Shown here: piece by piece, positions 17,911-27,689 of the stretch | Position numbering within the stretch: position 1 is the stretch's first letter | Layout: every line of letters starts with the position of its first letter | Assembly (NCBI GenBank): GCA_035570055.1 | Contig: DATMLM010000053.1 | Location: 14,762 to 78,761 of the forward strand | DNA from: DASRDS01 sp035570055 | GTDB lineage: Bacteria; Gemmatimonadota; Gemmatimonadetes; Gemmatimonadales; Gemmatimonadaceae | Length of the DNA stretch: 64,000 nucleotides | Direction: 5' to 3' | Made by a program: the position numbers and the translations under genes | The notes under the pieces: generated by a model | Databases searched by the model: none | What the model saw: the letters and a program-made list of their open reading frames with translations, nothing else | What the model was told of the DNA's origin: nothing

Positions 17911-20900
17911 TCAGTCCGCCGCGCTATCGAGCGCAGTCTCCTGGCGTAAACGCACCCCGACGAGCGACGACACGCCGGGCTCCTGCATCGTGACGCCGTA
18001 GACCGCGTCCGCCGCTTCCGTCGTCGTCCGCGGGTTGTGCGTGATGACGATGAACTGCGTCCGGGACTTGAACTCCAACAGCATCCGAACGAAGCGGCCG
18101 ATGTTCTGGTCGTCGAGCGGCGCGTCGACCTCATCCAGTAGACAGAACGGACTCGGCTTCGTTAAGAATATACCGAAAAGCAGGGAGAGGGCGACCAACG
18201 CGCGCTCGCCGCTGGACAGCAGGTGGATCCGCTGCGTCCGCTTGCCGCGCGGCGACGCATGGATCTCGATGTCGCAATCGAGTGGCGTCTCCGGATTCTC
18301 GAGTCGCAGCTCGCACTCGCCGCCGCCGAACAGCGTCATGAAGATCTGACGGAAGTTGTCGCGCACCTGCGCGAACGTCGTCAGGAACAGCTCACGCGCG
18401 GTCGTGTCGATTTCGCGAATCGCTTGCTGCAGCGAATTCTTTGCCTCGGAGAGATCCGTGCGCTGGGCCGTGAGGAATTCGAGTCGCTTCAGCTCCTCGT
18501 CGTGCTCCTCGATCGCCAGCGTGTTCACCGGCCCCAGCGCGGCAATCTGCTCTCTGAGCTCGGCCGCCTCGGCGCGCACGGTCTCTATGCTGGCTTCGCC
18601 GTCCACGGTCGCGCCGTCGACTTCGGCGCACAGCTCGGCCAGCGACCGATGCCACTCGGTCTCGACCCGATCGCGCACGGTCTGCGAGCGCGCCACGAGC
18701 TCGGTGCGTCGCAACTCGGCCCGATGCGACTCCGTCGCCATGGCGTCCGAGGCCGCGCGCGCATCGTGCAGCGCGCGCTCGCTGCGCATGAGCGATTCGT
18801 CGGCCGCCGAGACCGCGAGCTCGGCGTTCATGAGCTGCGTCTCGCCATCGCCGAGCGTCGCCTCGCGCGCCGCGAGATCGACGCGCCAGACGGCGAGCTG
18901 CGCCGCCAACTCGGCGTCAGCAGCCGAAAGCGACTGCAATTCGGTCTCGAGGGCCGAGAGCTTCGTGGCGGCCGCGGCGTGCTCGTCGCCGAGCCGCCGC
19001 GCGCGATCCGCGGCGACGTGGAGCCGCGCCTCGGCCTGCGCCACCGCAACCTGTGCCGCCGTACGCCGCTCGCGCGCCGCCTCGTGATCCGCCGTCGCGG
19101 CGTCGATCGCCGCACGCGTCCCACCCGCCGCGCCCTCCCGCTCAACGAGTCGCGCTTCGACTTCGCCCGCTTGCGCGGCCAGCCCGGCGAGCTTCTCGGA
19201 CAGCACCTGCGAGCGCTGCGCGAGCCACTCGGCAAGCGATGCCGCATCGGCCAGATCCCGCTCGGCCCGCGAACGGCGGCGCCCCGCATCATCGCGATGC
19301 TCGGTCGCCCGCCGCGCGGCTTGCTTCGCGACGGATGCCGCCTCCGCCGCCGCGACCGCCCGCTCGGCCGTCTCGGCGAGCGCCGAGCGCGCGATCTCCG
19401 CCTCGCGGACCGCGGCGTCGCGCCCGCGGATCGCGTCGGCTTGGGCGACGCGCGAGGCGGCGATCTCGCCGCGCCGGCGGAGAGGACCCGGCCCCGCGGC
19501 GGTTCCTGGCAGCCACACGGCTCCCCGGCCATCCTCGAATGCGACGCCATCCCCGAGATCCCGCGCTCCGCCGAGCAGCACACGGATCCACCCGGCGACA
19601 GCCGACTCGGCTTTCACACGCTCGCTGAGACCGGCGGTGCTCGTCGCCGGGGTCTCGGCGTCGAGCGGGAGTAGCAGCAGTGGCCCCGGGTCGCTCTCGG
19701 CGTGCCATGCCCGGACGGCATCAGCGGTCGCGCGATCGCGAACGACGACCGCGTGCAATGTCGCACCGAGGAATCGCTCGACGACCGCGGCGGCGTCCTG
19801 ATCGGCGACCACGAAATCGCTGAGCGGGCCGAGGATCGAGTCCTCTCCGAATCGGCGCCCTCGCTCGGCCAGGAGTCGCGCGGCAGCCGGGGCGAGCCCG
19901 ACGCGCTCACGCTCCAAGGATTCGAGTGCGGTGACCTTGCCATCGAGCGCGGTCACGGCCTCGGTCGCACGGGCCACCGCGCCGCGGCGGTCCGCCTCGG
20001 TGGTCTGTGCGGACTGCAGCGCGGCACGAGCGGTGGCTTCGGCTGTCGTCGCGTGCTCGGCGGCATCGGTGGCGAGCGCGAGCTCCTCGGTCGCCACGTC
20101 GACTTCCCGCGCGATCGCCTGGGCGCGGTCACCCAATGATTCACGCTCGGTGTCGAGCGCGCGGACGCGATCACCAACCTCTCCGTTCTCGCGCTGGGCC
20201 GCTGCCTGGTCGATGGCCAGGCGTCCGACGCGATCACGGAGCTCGCGGAGCTCGCGTTCCTCGCGGTCGAGCGCCTCGCGTGCGCGACTCACCGCGCCAC
20301 GGGCGATCTCTTCAGAGGTTGTGACTTCCGTGAGGTTCGTCCTGACTTGCGCAACGTCATGTTCGGCGGTCGTACGATCTGCGTCCGCTTGATCCCGCTC
20401 GGCCCGCACGCGCTCGTCGAGCGCCACGCCATCCCGCCGCTCATCCTCGGCGCGCTGACGACGGGTCGATGCATTGCGTTGCCGTTCCTCGGCGACCGCG
20501 ATCTCGGCGCGGCGCTCGTTGACGCGCTGGCGCAACTCGGTCACGAGTCGCGACAACTCGGCGCGGCGCGCCTCGGCTTCGCCACGTGCCAGTTGCGCTT
20601 CTTCGCGGCGGCGTTCGGTGTCGGTCACTGCGTGCTGCGATGACGGCACGTCGAGCGCCAGTTGCTCCAAGCGCGCGATGACCGTCGCGAGCTCGGCATC
20701 GGTCGACTCGAGGTCTCGCAGGGCGAGCGAGACTTCGGCGATCAAGCGGCGGGACATCAATTCGGCGTATCGCTCGGCACGCTTCCGTTGGCGCGCCAAG
20801 GACCTGACGTGCGTCTGCACCTCGCTGAGCAGATCGTCGAGGCGTTTCAGATCGACCGCGGTCTCTTCGAGCCGTCTCTCCGTACTCCGCCGTCGATCAC

Positions 20901-21414
20901 GATACAGTCCAACGCCAGCCGCCTCTTCAAACAACTCGCGCCGTTCGTCCGGGCGATCCGACAACAATGCGTCGATCATCTTGCTTTCGATGACGACGCC
21001 GGCGTCGGCAGCCAGGCCGGTCCCGCGAAGGACGTCTTGGATGTCGCGTAAACGGCATGGCGAGCGATTCAGGAAGTAGTCACTGTCCCCGGAGCGGCTG
21101 AGACGGCGCGTAATCACCACCTCGCGGAACGCGACAGGCAGCGTGCCGTCCGAGTTGTCGAAGTGCAGGGATACCTCGGCCACGTTGACCGCGCGCCGGG
21201 CCGAAGACCCCTGGAAGATGACCTCGTCCATCTTCGCCCCGCCGCGCAGCGTGCGGATCCGCTGCTCGCCGAGCACCCACCGGACGGCGTCGGAGACGTT
21301 CGATTTCCCGCAACCGTTGGGGCCAACGATGGCGGTGACTCCGGGTTCGAAGAGCAGGTGAGTCTGGTCGGCGAAGCTCTTGAACCCGTGTAACTCCAGC
21401 TTTGTCAATCGCAT
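17911..21414 (-). CDS. smc: Chromosome segregation/condensation ATPase SMC
   Basis: The protein has 1167 residues with full SMC architecture. The N-terminal head has the Walker A GPNGCGKSN at 31-39; long coiled coils run from about 165 to 500 and 660 to 1000; a hinge lies near 510-660; and the C-terminal head has the LLSSGE signature from 1065 and Walker B LLDEVDAPLDD around 1092-1102. SMC dimers with ScpA and ScpB extrude and organise chromosomal DNA; scpA/scpB are not in this window. It is seven bases downstream of a SPOR-domain gene and is followed by aroF. Confidence 0.97.
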   Translation of the reverse strand: MRLTKLELHGFKSFADQTHLLFEPGVTAIVGPNGCGKSNVSDAVRWVLGEQRIRTLRGGAKMDEVIFQGSSARRAVNVAEVSLHFDNSDGTLPVAFREVVITRRLSRSGDSDYFLNRSPCRLRDIQDVLRGTGLAADAGVVIESKMIDALLSDRPDERRELFEEAAGVGLYRDRRRSTERRLEETAVDLKRLDDLLSEVQTHVRSLARQRKRAERYAELMSRRLIAEVSLALRDLESTDAELATVIARLEQLALDVPSSQHAVTDTERRREEAQLARGEAEARRAELSRLVTELRQRVNERRAEIAVAEERQRNASTRRQRAEDERRDGVALDERVRAERDQADADRTTAEHDVAQVRTNLTEVTTSEEIARGAVSRAREALDREERELRELRDRVGRLAIDQAAAQRENGEVGDRVRALDTERESLGDRAQAIAREVDVATEELALATDAAEHATTAEATARAALQSAQTTEADRRGAVARATEAVTALDGKVTALESLERERVGLAPAAARLLAERGRRFGEDSILGPLSDFVVADQDAAAVVERFLGATLHAVVVRDRATADAVRAWHAESDPGPLLLLPLDAETPATSTAGLSERVKAESAVAGWIRVLLGGARDLGDGVAFEDGRGAVWLPGTAAGPGPLRRRGEIAASRVAQADAIRGRDAAVREAEIARSALAETAERAVAAAEAASVAKQAARRATEHRDDAGRRRSRAERDLADAASLAEWLAQRSQVLSEKLAGLAAQAGEVEARLVEREGAAGGTRAAIDAATADHEAARERRTAAQVAVAQAEARLHVAADRARRLGDEHAAAATKLSALETELQSLSAADAELAAQLAVWRVDLAAREATLGDGETQLMNAELAVSAADESLMRSERALHDARAASDAMATESHRAELRRTELVARSQTVRDRVETEWHRSLAELCAEVDGATVDGEASIETVRAEAAELREQIAALGPVNTLAIEEHDEELKRLEFLTAQRTDLSEAKNSLQQAIREIDTTARELFLTTFAQVRDNFRQIFMTLFGGGECELRLENPETPLDCDIEIHASPRGKRTQRIHLLSSGERALVALSLLFGIFLTKPSPFCLLDEVDAPLDDQNIGRFVRMLLEFKSRTQFIVITHNPRTTTEAADAVYGVTMQEPGVSSLVGVRLRQETALDSAAD

Positions 21415-21421
21415 CTACTGT

Positions 21422-22666
21422 CTACGGTCGGCCTGTTCGGAGGACGAGGACCGGGTTGAGTCCGGCCCGTCGGAGCGATGTGATGAGAGGCAAGGCGTCA
21501 TCGCCGGCGGCAAACGCGCCGGCATAGACGGCGGCGAGACCCTTCGAGAACTCCAGGCTGTACGCCGTAATGCCGCGCTTCACGAACTGAGCGGCGAGTG
21601 CGCGGGCCGAGTCGGTCGGCAAGGAGTCCGCGAGGCGGAGCGCCAGCGGGACGTGGACCACGGTGCCGCCGTGCGCGGCGACCGCGGCCTCGGCGCTCCC
21701 GGAGTCCTCGTATGCGCCGGCAATCACTTCGAACCGCGTCGTGCCGTTGGAATCGCCGACCGGCACCACCGTCGCGGGGCCAATCGCGCTGATCGCGCTG
21801 TCGCGCACGAGGCGCAACGCCGCCGCGTACGTCGGCGCGGTCGAGGCGCGCAGCGCGAACTCGGCGCTTCCCGGCGCGTGCTCCGCTGGACCCGGCACCG
21901 GCGTCCCGAGTTGGGCGCTCGCGGCCGTGGTGACCGTGTCAGGGCGTGGCGCGGCGGCTGCCACCGCCTGGGGCGTGTGGCGCGGAGAGACGACGAGCCA
22001 GGCGGCGAATGCGATGACCGCGGCGGCAGCCACGACCGCGATGCGGCGCCCCAAGCGGCTTCCCGCGTCGTTCTCTTCGTCCGAGCGACGCGCGACGATC
22101 CGGCGCGGTGGTGGCGTCGCGTTCGCCAAGATCGTCACCCCGGCCGGCAGGTGCCCTTCGACCGCGCCGACCGCTATCACCCCGTCCGTGCGGGCGATCA
22201 GATCAGCGAGCCCCGGGCTCCGCGCGACCGCGACGAACAGCAGCAGCGCTCCCGCCTTGTGATACTCGGCGATGAGCTTCGCCCACCGTTCGCTCGGCAA
22301 CACGCGCGCGTAGTCGATCGGCTCGGTGCCGCCGGAGATCACGAACATCTGCTCGTTGGCGTGCGTGCGACGCGTGACGGCCTTGGGCGAGATCCCGTAC
22401 TCGAAGCAGTCCGAGACTCCGTGCGGGTCGTCATCCTCTGCCAGCGCGCGCAAGGGGGCGACGTCGCCGATCAAGTCGACAATGGTGACGATCCGATTGC
22501 GCGCCATGGCCCGCCCGGCCGCGATCGCGGCGAGCGCCGTTCCGGGCGAGCTCTCACCGACGACGGTGGCCGACGTCACGTCCGCCAAGGCCTCGGTCAC
22601 GCCCGACAGCCCCACGCGGGTGACCGTGTTTCCGGGGTGATTGCCGGTCTCGAGGGTCAGCGTCAT
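21422..22666 (-). CDS. Degenerate MinD/BY-kinase-like protein with one membrane segment and SPOR-like C terminus
   Basis: The protein has 414 residues. Residues about 15-185 follow the order of a MinD/CpsD-type P-loop fold: a glycine loop VVGESSPGTALAA at 35-47, a Walker-B-like TIVDLIGD at 61-68, and VISGGTEPID near 109-118. The P-loop lysine is missing, so nucleotide hydrolysis is unlikely. A transmembrane helix lies at about 209-226, then a proline/alanine linker and a C-terminal region (about 310-410) resembling a pair of SPOR repeats (FEVIAGAYEDSGSAEAA). SPOR domains bind denuded peptidoglycan. It overlaps the upstream lipoprotein gene by four bases. Confidence 0.6.
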   Translation of the reverse strand: MTLTLETGNHPGNTVTRVGLSGVTEALADVTSATVVGESSPGTALAAIAAGRAMARNRIVTIVDLIGDVAPLRALAEDDDPHGVSDCFEYGISPKAVTRRTHANEQMFVISGGTEPIDYARVLPSERWAKLIAEYHKAGALLLFVAVARSPGLADLIARTDGVIAVGAVEGHLPAGVTILANATPPPRRIVARRSDEENDAGSRLGRRIAVVAAAAVIAFAAWLVVSPRHTPQAVAAAAPRPDTVTTAASAQLGTPVPGPAEHAPGSAEFALRASTAPTYAAALRLVRDSAISAIGPATVVPVGDSNGTTRFEVIAGAYEDSGSAEAAVAAHGGTVVHVPLALRLADSLPTDSARALAAQFVKRGITAYSLEFSKGLAAVYAGAFAAGDDALPLITSLRRAGLNPVLVLRTGRP

Positions 22667-24195
22667 GGCGTGCCTTCGTAGACCCAGTACGGGCGCCCAG
22701 ACGCCCGTCCGGCGGCATCGGCTTGTGCGCGCGTCGGAAACGGTCCCGTGACGACGTGGTAGATGATCGTGCCCTCTTGTTTCGTCTCGATCACGCGTGG
22801 GTTGCGACCCGGTGCCGCGATCTGCGCCGCCGCCGATCGGGCTGCGTCGGGACTCAACACTGCCGCAAATTGCACGGTGAACTCCGGTCCCGCCCGTCCG
22901 ATGTTGCCGTGCGCGGTGTCGACTATGGCGTGTGACGCGGAAGGATTCAAGGCCGAGTCATGTTTGCTGTTTTCGATGACCCTCCCGATCGTGTCCGTCG
23001 TGTCGCGTTGCACGCCGTTGAACGTGACGGGCTGGTCGAGGCTCGCGGGGCGGGGACGGAATCCGTTCCACCGAATGGGAATCCAATAGTCTTTTGCCCC
23101 GCCGACCACCACGCGGCTCTTGGCACCAGTCGTGGCGTCTACAAACACGACATCGTTCTTTACGGCCGTCGCGACCTGGCCGTCAGGTCCGACAAACGGC
23201 AAATCGGTTGTCCAGGCCGTGTGAATCGTCGCGACGATGTGGTCAGTTCCCACCGCAAGGACCCACGCCGAGTCCCCGGAGAGTGGGCGAACGAGGATAT
23301 AACGGCCCAGAGGGTCCATCCGCATGTCGATGGCAGCTCCGGGGATCTCGACGCCGGTGGTCGGACGATCGCTGTAGCGATCGATCACTTGCAGCGTCGT
23401 CGTCGAGTCGAGCGCGACGTACAGCCGGTCCCCGCTGGGCGTCGCGGCGACCGCGCGGATCTTTCGAGGGAACGAGATCGCCGGGACGGCGGCCAGGTCG
23501 CGGCCGCGCACGGGCTCGATCGAGGAATCGGTGAGGAGGTACAGCCGTTCGCCGAGCTGCGTCCGGACGACGCGATCGGCCACGGGCGGCGGCAGGAGGA
23601 CGGAGTCGAGCAGCCTGGACTCGGGCGGACGGAGATGCCACAGAACTGTGCCCGCGCCGCCGCGTCGGGCCGCCACGACAATGATCGACCCGTCGGGGCG
23701 GGGCGCCACGTCGCGCACGGCCGCTGGGGCGGTGAAGATCCAGGGCGTGGCGTCAGTCTGCGTCAGGCGCGCGACCTCGCCCTTGGCGTCGATTCCATAG
23801 ACAGCCTGGCCGTCGCTCGTCGCCAGACCCGTCAGCTTGACCGTCGGTGGCGGCGCGACCTGCCCCTGGCGCAGATCGAACCGCCGGAGTGCGCCGCGCG
23901 CATCGACAACCGCTACCGAGCCGGCATCATCATCGAACGCCAGCACCCGCGCGACGGCCGGGGCCTTGTCGACCGACGTCCAGATCGCGGTATCGAGCGC
24001 GCCATAGGCGTAGGCGCGCAACGGAGCACCACCTACGCGTGCAACGCGAAGGATGACGGGGTCAGGGCCTGGCGGTGTGGCGGTCGTTGTGGAGGCGGCG
24101 GAGTGATCCCCCGGCGTCGCCGTCGAGGTAGCGCGCCGGTCCGATCGACCGCAAGCGACAATCGCGAGCGCTACCGCCGCGAGCGAGGTGCGCAC
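22663..24195 (-). CDS. Lipoprotein with beta-propeller-like repeats and C-terminal SPOR domain
   Basis: I start this at GTG 24195, which gives a compact lipoprotein signal with lipobox I-V-A-C at C15; ATG 24267 in frame would give an implausibly long charged N terminus. The 510-residue product then has repeating strands of the type AVATPSGDRLYVALDS and VVDARGALRRFDL, consistent with a beta-propeller at about 60-360. The last 80 residues form a SPOR-like domain (FTVQFAAVLSPDAA and YHVVTGPFPTRAQADA). It is probably an outer-membrane-attached, peptidoglycan-binding protein acting with the adjacent SPOR protein. Confidence 0.65.
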   Translation of the reverse strand: MRTSLAAVALAIVACGRSDRRATSTATPGDHSAASTTTATPPGPDPVILRVARVGGAPLRAYAYGALDTAIWTSVDKAPAVARVLAFDDDAGSVAVVDARGALRRFDLRQGQVAPPPTVKLTGLATSDGQAVYGIDAKGEVARLTQTDATPWIFTAPAAVRDVAPRPDGSIIVVAARRGGAGTVLWHLRPPESRLLDSVLLPPPVADRVVRTQLGERLYLLTDSSIEPVRGRDLAAVPAISFPRKIRAVAATPSGDRLYVALDSTTTLQVIDRYSDRPTTGVEIPGAAIDMRMDPLGRYILVRPLSGDSAWVLAVGTDHIVATIHTAWTTDLPFVGPDGQVATAVKNDVVFVDATTGAKSRVVVGGAKDYWIPIRWNGFRPRPASLDQPVTFNGVQRDTTDTIGRVIENSKHDSALNPSASHAIVDTAHGNIGRAGPEFTVQFAAVLSPDAARSAAAQIAAPGRNPRVIETKQEGTIIYHVVTGPFPTRAQADAAGRASGRPYWVYEGTP

Positions 24196-24242
24196 GTCGC
24201 GGAAACTACGGCGCTTACGCCGTGCCTGGTAGGGGCACGCAT

Positions 24243-27200
24243 TCAGAAACTGGGTCCAATCGACCATCGCCAATAGCCGGAGCCGTGGATCGAGAGTGGG
24301 ATCGCGTAGTCCCATCGCAGCACGGCGATGTTGTAGAGATTGAGTCGAAGGCCCGCGCCATAACTGGCCAGCGGGTAGCGTTGAAGCGCCTCGTTGTAAT
24401 TGCTCGGGCGCTGGAAATAGAGCGTCTGTCCCCGGCTCCACGCCATCCCGACATCGGCGAAGACGAGGGCATCGAGGGGCGGGAATACAACGGGTACGAA
24501 CCCGACGGGGATGTCGCGCTCGAGCGGGAATCGCAGCTCGATGTTTCCGACGGCGACGCGACTGCCGAACAGCTCATTGAGATTGCACGAGGCCGCCTGC
24601 CCGACTTCCGGCGTGCAGCCACCGCCGGTGTAGAAGTTGTCGCGGTCGTATCCGCGCAGGAAATAGGGGTTCCCGATGTATTTCGGAATGAAATCTTCAC
24701 CGGCGCCAAACGAGAGATCGGCCATCCCGCGCATCGCCAGCGTGACGTAGTCGAACACGATCGGTTCGTAGCGTCGATAGTCGATCGCGTACTCCATCCA
24801 ATGCTCGACGCCGAACGCGGGCTCGAACTGCAACCGATATCTGCTCCCGGATATGGGTCCCATATACGACTGCAGCGTATTGTCTCGAACGTACGCGACG
24901 AACGGTTGCAGAAAATCGGTGCCGCCGTGTCCCCGGGTGCTGTCGAGATTGTAGCCTGACGCCGCACTCTGACTCGGCACGAGCGTGCGCCCGAGATAGT
25001 ACGTCGTCAGATCGATGTTGTTGAATCGCGCACCGAGCTCGAATCGCGTGAACCGGTTCAGTGGATACTGCGCGAGGCCGAAGGCCGTGCGGTACACTTG
25101 CCGCGTCAGCGCCTGCGTCTCGGTCAACGAATCTGTCTTGTTGGTCTGGGCAATCACATCGCCGGTGAGAAGAAAAACGGGCGCTTCAGAAATGCCGACC
25201 GCGAACTGGATCCGGTGCGCGAGGTTCGCATACGACGCGAACGCGATGGCATCGGCGATATTGCCATTGAGCTGGCCGGCGAACGAGAGGTGCTGGTCGC
25301 CGAGCAAGTCGCTCATGAAGACGGCGGTGCCGCCGAAGATGCCGCTGCCGTAGGCGTCGGCGCCGTAGCCGATCGTCGGCTGCGCGATATAGTCCGCCGT
25401 GAACGACGGATGATACGCAAAATCCTTGAAGCGCGTCGTATCAGGCAGCACGGCGCCGGCGCTGTCGATTCGAGCCAGCGTCAGCGTGCGAGCCGGAGCG
25501 GCGAGCGGTGTCGAGTCCCGCGCCGCGACGACGGTCGGCATCGCGCGAGGGGTATCGACGGCCCACACCTCATAGTGACCGTTCTCGTAGTACGAGAATG
25601 CGAGGCGATCGGCGCCGCGTGCCCATGAGAGCACGGGACTCCATTCAGTCACCCCGTTCACCATCCCGACGACGTTCGTGATCTGACGGCCGCGCCGGCT
25701 CGCCAGATCGTACAGGAAAATATTAGCCGTCCCCGTACGGTCCGAGACGTAGGCGATCGACGCACCGTCGGGCGACCACTGGGGGTTCGTATTCAGTCCC
25801 ACCTGATCGGGGAGCACCTCGATCGAATCTGACGCGAGGTCATAGATCGCAATGACGAGCTTCGGAAAATGCAACGCGGCGAGTGACAACCCCGGCCCCC
25901 GTTCCGTCGCGAAGGCAATAGAGCGACCGTCGGGAGACCATTGGGGCTGAATGTCGCCGAGGACGTCGTGGGTCAGCGCGCGGAACCCCGTCCCGGACGT
26001 ATCGACGACGTAGAGATCGGTGACGCCGCCTTTCGTGCCACTGAACGCGATGCGAGAGCCGTCAGGCGACCACGTGGGTCCCGTGACACCGTCGACCGGG
26101 AGTTGATACCGCCGTCGCACGGATCGGCGCGTGACGTCCAGTAGGTACAGCACATCTTTCCCGCCGCGCTGTGCGGTAAATGCCAGGAGGCGGCCGTCCG
26201 GTGAGAACGCGGGTTGCGAGTAGACGATGCGCAACTCCTCGAAGTCCGGGTTCGTCGCCGTGCGCACGAGGCGGGCGATGCGCTTCCCGGTGATTGCGTC
26301 GCCGAGCCATAGGTCCGGGAAGACCTCGCCGCGGAGAAAGCTCCCCGTGGCAATGAAGACGATCGACGTGCCGTCCGGGGAGAGCACCGGGTTGTAGTAG
26401 ATGTCGCGGCCGCCCGTGCGCCGCGCCGTCAGCACGGGCTTGGCGAATGTGCGAACCCGCTGACGGTCAGCGACCGACGGCAGGTATATCTCGCGGACCG
26501 ATTCCCGCCAGGCATCGCTCAAGTCCGACTCCGACATCGACAACTGCCGCGCGATCGCGTGCTCGACGCCGACGCTCGGTACATCGGCCATGATGTCGCC
26601 GATGACGTCATCGCCCCAGCGGCGGCCGATGTATTCGAAGACGGACTCGCCGTAGCGATACGGGAAATATCGGTCCGGGCGATCGGCTAACTGCCGGATC
26701 GTCGGCAAGCGATCGGTGAGCGCGGCATCGCGCATGATGCTGGCGGTGGCCGAGTGCGTGGGGCCGACCGACAGGTACTCGGCCATCCCCTCGGCGAACC
26801 ACGCCGGCATGCCGTTCCGGATCAGGGCCGAGAGGCCCCAGCCGGCATGGCCGTGATTGTAGAAGTCATACTGGAACTGGTGCACCATCTCGTGCGTGAC
26901 GACGTGCTCGCTCTCGCGCATTGTGGCGAGCAGGAACAGTGTGTTCCGCTGGCGCATGGCATCGGTGACGCCCTCGACGCCCTCCCCGAGGTCGCCGAAC
27001 AGGTTGTTCTCGGCGAAGTCTGCCCGCGACGCGTAGACGATGATCGGCTTTCGCTCTCGAAATTCGTGGCCGAACACTTTCGAGAGTCGCTGATACGACC
27101 GCTCGGCCATTCGCGCGAGGTCGAACGCGGCTTCACGCTCCTCGGGATAGTAGTGGACCGTGAAGTGCTCGGTCTGCAGTACGCGCCAGTGGAAGTGGCG

Positions 27201-27293
27201 GTACTCTACCTGGTTCTGCCCGAAGTACTCTTGCGTGCGCGCTTCGCGCGCTACACCCACGAAGCTCACCACACCCATCACTACCGCCAGCAC
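24243..27293 (-). CDS. Peptidase-MA-like/TolB-type propeller/outer-membrane barrel fusion protein
   Basis: The start GTG 27293 opens a signal peptide (hydrophobic GVVSFVGVA, cleavage near REARTQ); ATG 27278 is an alternative. The 1016-residue product has three parts. The first is a gluzincin-type peptidase domain with HEMVH at 134-138 and a third ligand E168 in WFAEGMAEY. The second is a TolB-like beta-propeller with repeated SPDG motifs (about 280-560). The third, the last 390 residues, resembles the C-terminal half of BamA/TamA barrels (FLRGYDRDNFY, then NIELRFPLE). The propeller and barrel point to an outer-membrane protein whose peptidase and propeller lie in the periplasm. Confidence 0.8.
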   Translation of the reverse strand: MLAVVMGVVSFVGVAREARTQEYFGQNQVEYRHFHWRVLQTEHFTVHYYPEEREAAFDLARMAERSYQRLSKVFGHEFRERKPIIVYASRADFAENNLFGDLGEGVEGVTDAMRQRNTLFLLATMRESEHVVTHEMVHQFQYDFYNHGHAGWGLSALIRNGMPAWFAEGMAEYLSVGPTHSATASIMRDAALTDRLPTIRQLADRPDRYFPYRYGESVFEYIGRRWGDDVIGDIMADVPSVGVEHAIARQLSMSESDLSDAWRESVREIYLPSVADRQRVRTFAKPVLTARRTGGRDIYYNPVLSPDGTSIVFIATGSFLRGEVFPDLWLGDAITGKRIARLVRTATNPDFEELRIVYSQPAFSPDGRLLAFTAQRGGKDVLYLLDVTRRSVRRRYQLPVDGVTGPTWSPDGSRIAFSGTKGGVTDLYVVDTSGTGFRALTHDVLGDIQPQWSPDGRSIAFATERGPGLSLAALHFPKLVIAIYDLASDSIEVLPDQVGLNTNPQWSPDGASIAYVSDRTGTANIFLYDLASRRGRQITNVVGMVNGVTEWSPVLSWARGADRLAFSYYENGHYEVWAVDTPRAMPTVVAARDSTPLAAPARTLTLARIDSAGAVLPDTTRFKDFAYHPSFTADYIAQPTIGYGADAYGSGIFGGTAVFMSDLLGDQHLSFAGQLNGNIADAIAFASYANLAHRIQFAVGISEAPVFLLTGDVIAQTNKTDSLTETQALTRQVYRTAFGLAQYPLNRFTRFELGARFNNIDLTTYYLGRTLVPSQSAASGYNLDSTRGHGGTDFLQPFVAYVRDNTLQSYMGPISGSRYRLQFEPAFGVEHWMEYAIDYRRYEPIVFDYVTLAMRGMADLSFGAGEDFIPKYIGNPYFLRGYDRDNFYTGGGCTPEVGQAASCNLNELFGSRVAVGNIELRFPLERDIPVGFVPVVFPPLDALVFADVGMAWSRGQTLYFQRPSNYNEALQRYPLASYGAGLRLNLYNIAVLRWDYAIPLSIHGSGYWRWSIGPSF

Positions 27294-27325
27294 CCGGCAG
27301 GGTCGCCCGGGTATGCGAGTGATGT

Positions 27326-27688
27326 CTAGGGTGCCGCTTGTTCGGCTCCAGCCGCGACGAGCTCCGCGTCCCCCCACAGTCGCTCCAGTTGGTAGAACGA
27401 CCGGACGGTGGGATGAAACACGTGGACCACAAAGTCCACGTAGTCGAGTAGCACCCACCGTCCCTGCTGCATGCCTTCGACATGATAGACGGGCATGCCC
27501 TCTTTCTTCAGCTCCGCCATCACATGCTCCGCGACACTACGGACATGGACGTCAGAAGTTCCGCTGGCGATGACGAAGAAATCCGTCATATCCGAGACGG
27601 GCTGAAGGTTGAGGATCACGACATCCTGGGCCTTGCGGTCGAGACAGAGGGCGGCGGCGCGCCGCGCGGTAGGTTCGGACTGCGTCAC
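27326..27688 (-). CDS. rsfS: Ribosomal silencing factor RsfS
   Basis: I use GTG 27688, directly after the rplI stop, giving 120 residues, the family length; a longer in-frame extension to 27730 would overlap rplI by 41 bases and add unrelated residues. RsfS binds L14 and blocks subunit joining during starvation. Family blocks are seen: LDRKAQDVVILNL, TDFFVIASGTSDVHV, WVLLDYVDFVVHVFHP and a final F-Y-x-LERLWGDA. In many bacteria rsfS follows nadD; here it follows rplI. Confidence 0.93.
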   Translation of the reverse strand: MTQSEPTARRAAALCLDRKAQDVVILNLQPVSDMTDFFVIASGTSDVHVRSVAEHVMAELKKEGMPVYHVEGMQQGRWVLLDYVDFVVHVFHPTVRSFYQLERLWGDAELVAAGAEQAAP

Positions 27689-27689
27689 G

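Noticed and set aside
18223..19674. A 483-codon open frame on the plus strand inside smc
   Set aside because: It is antisense to the SMC coiled coil and arginine-rich, with no family resemblance.
22960..24276. A 438-codon open frame on the plus strand
   Set aside because: It is opposite the SPOR lipoprotein; the lipoprotein frame has a signal, lipobox and domains, while this one does not.
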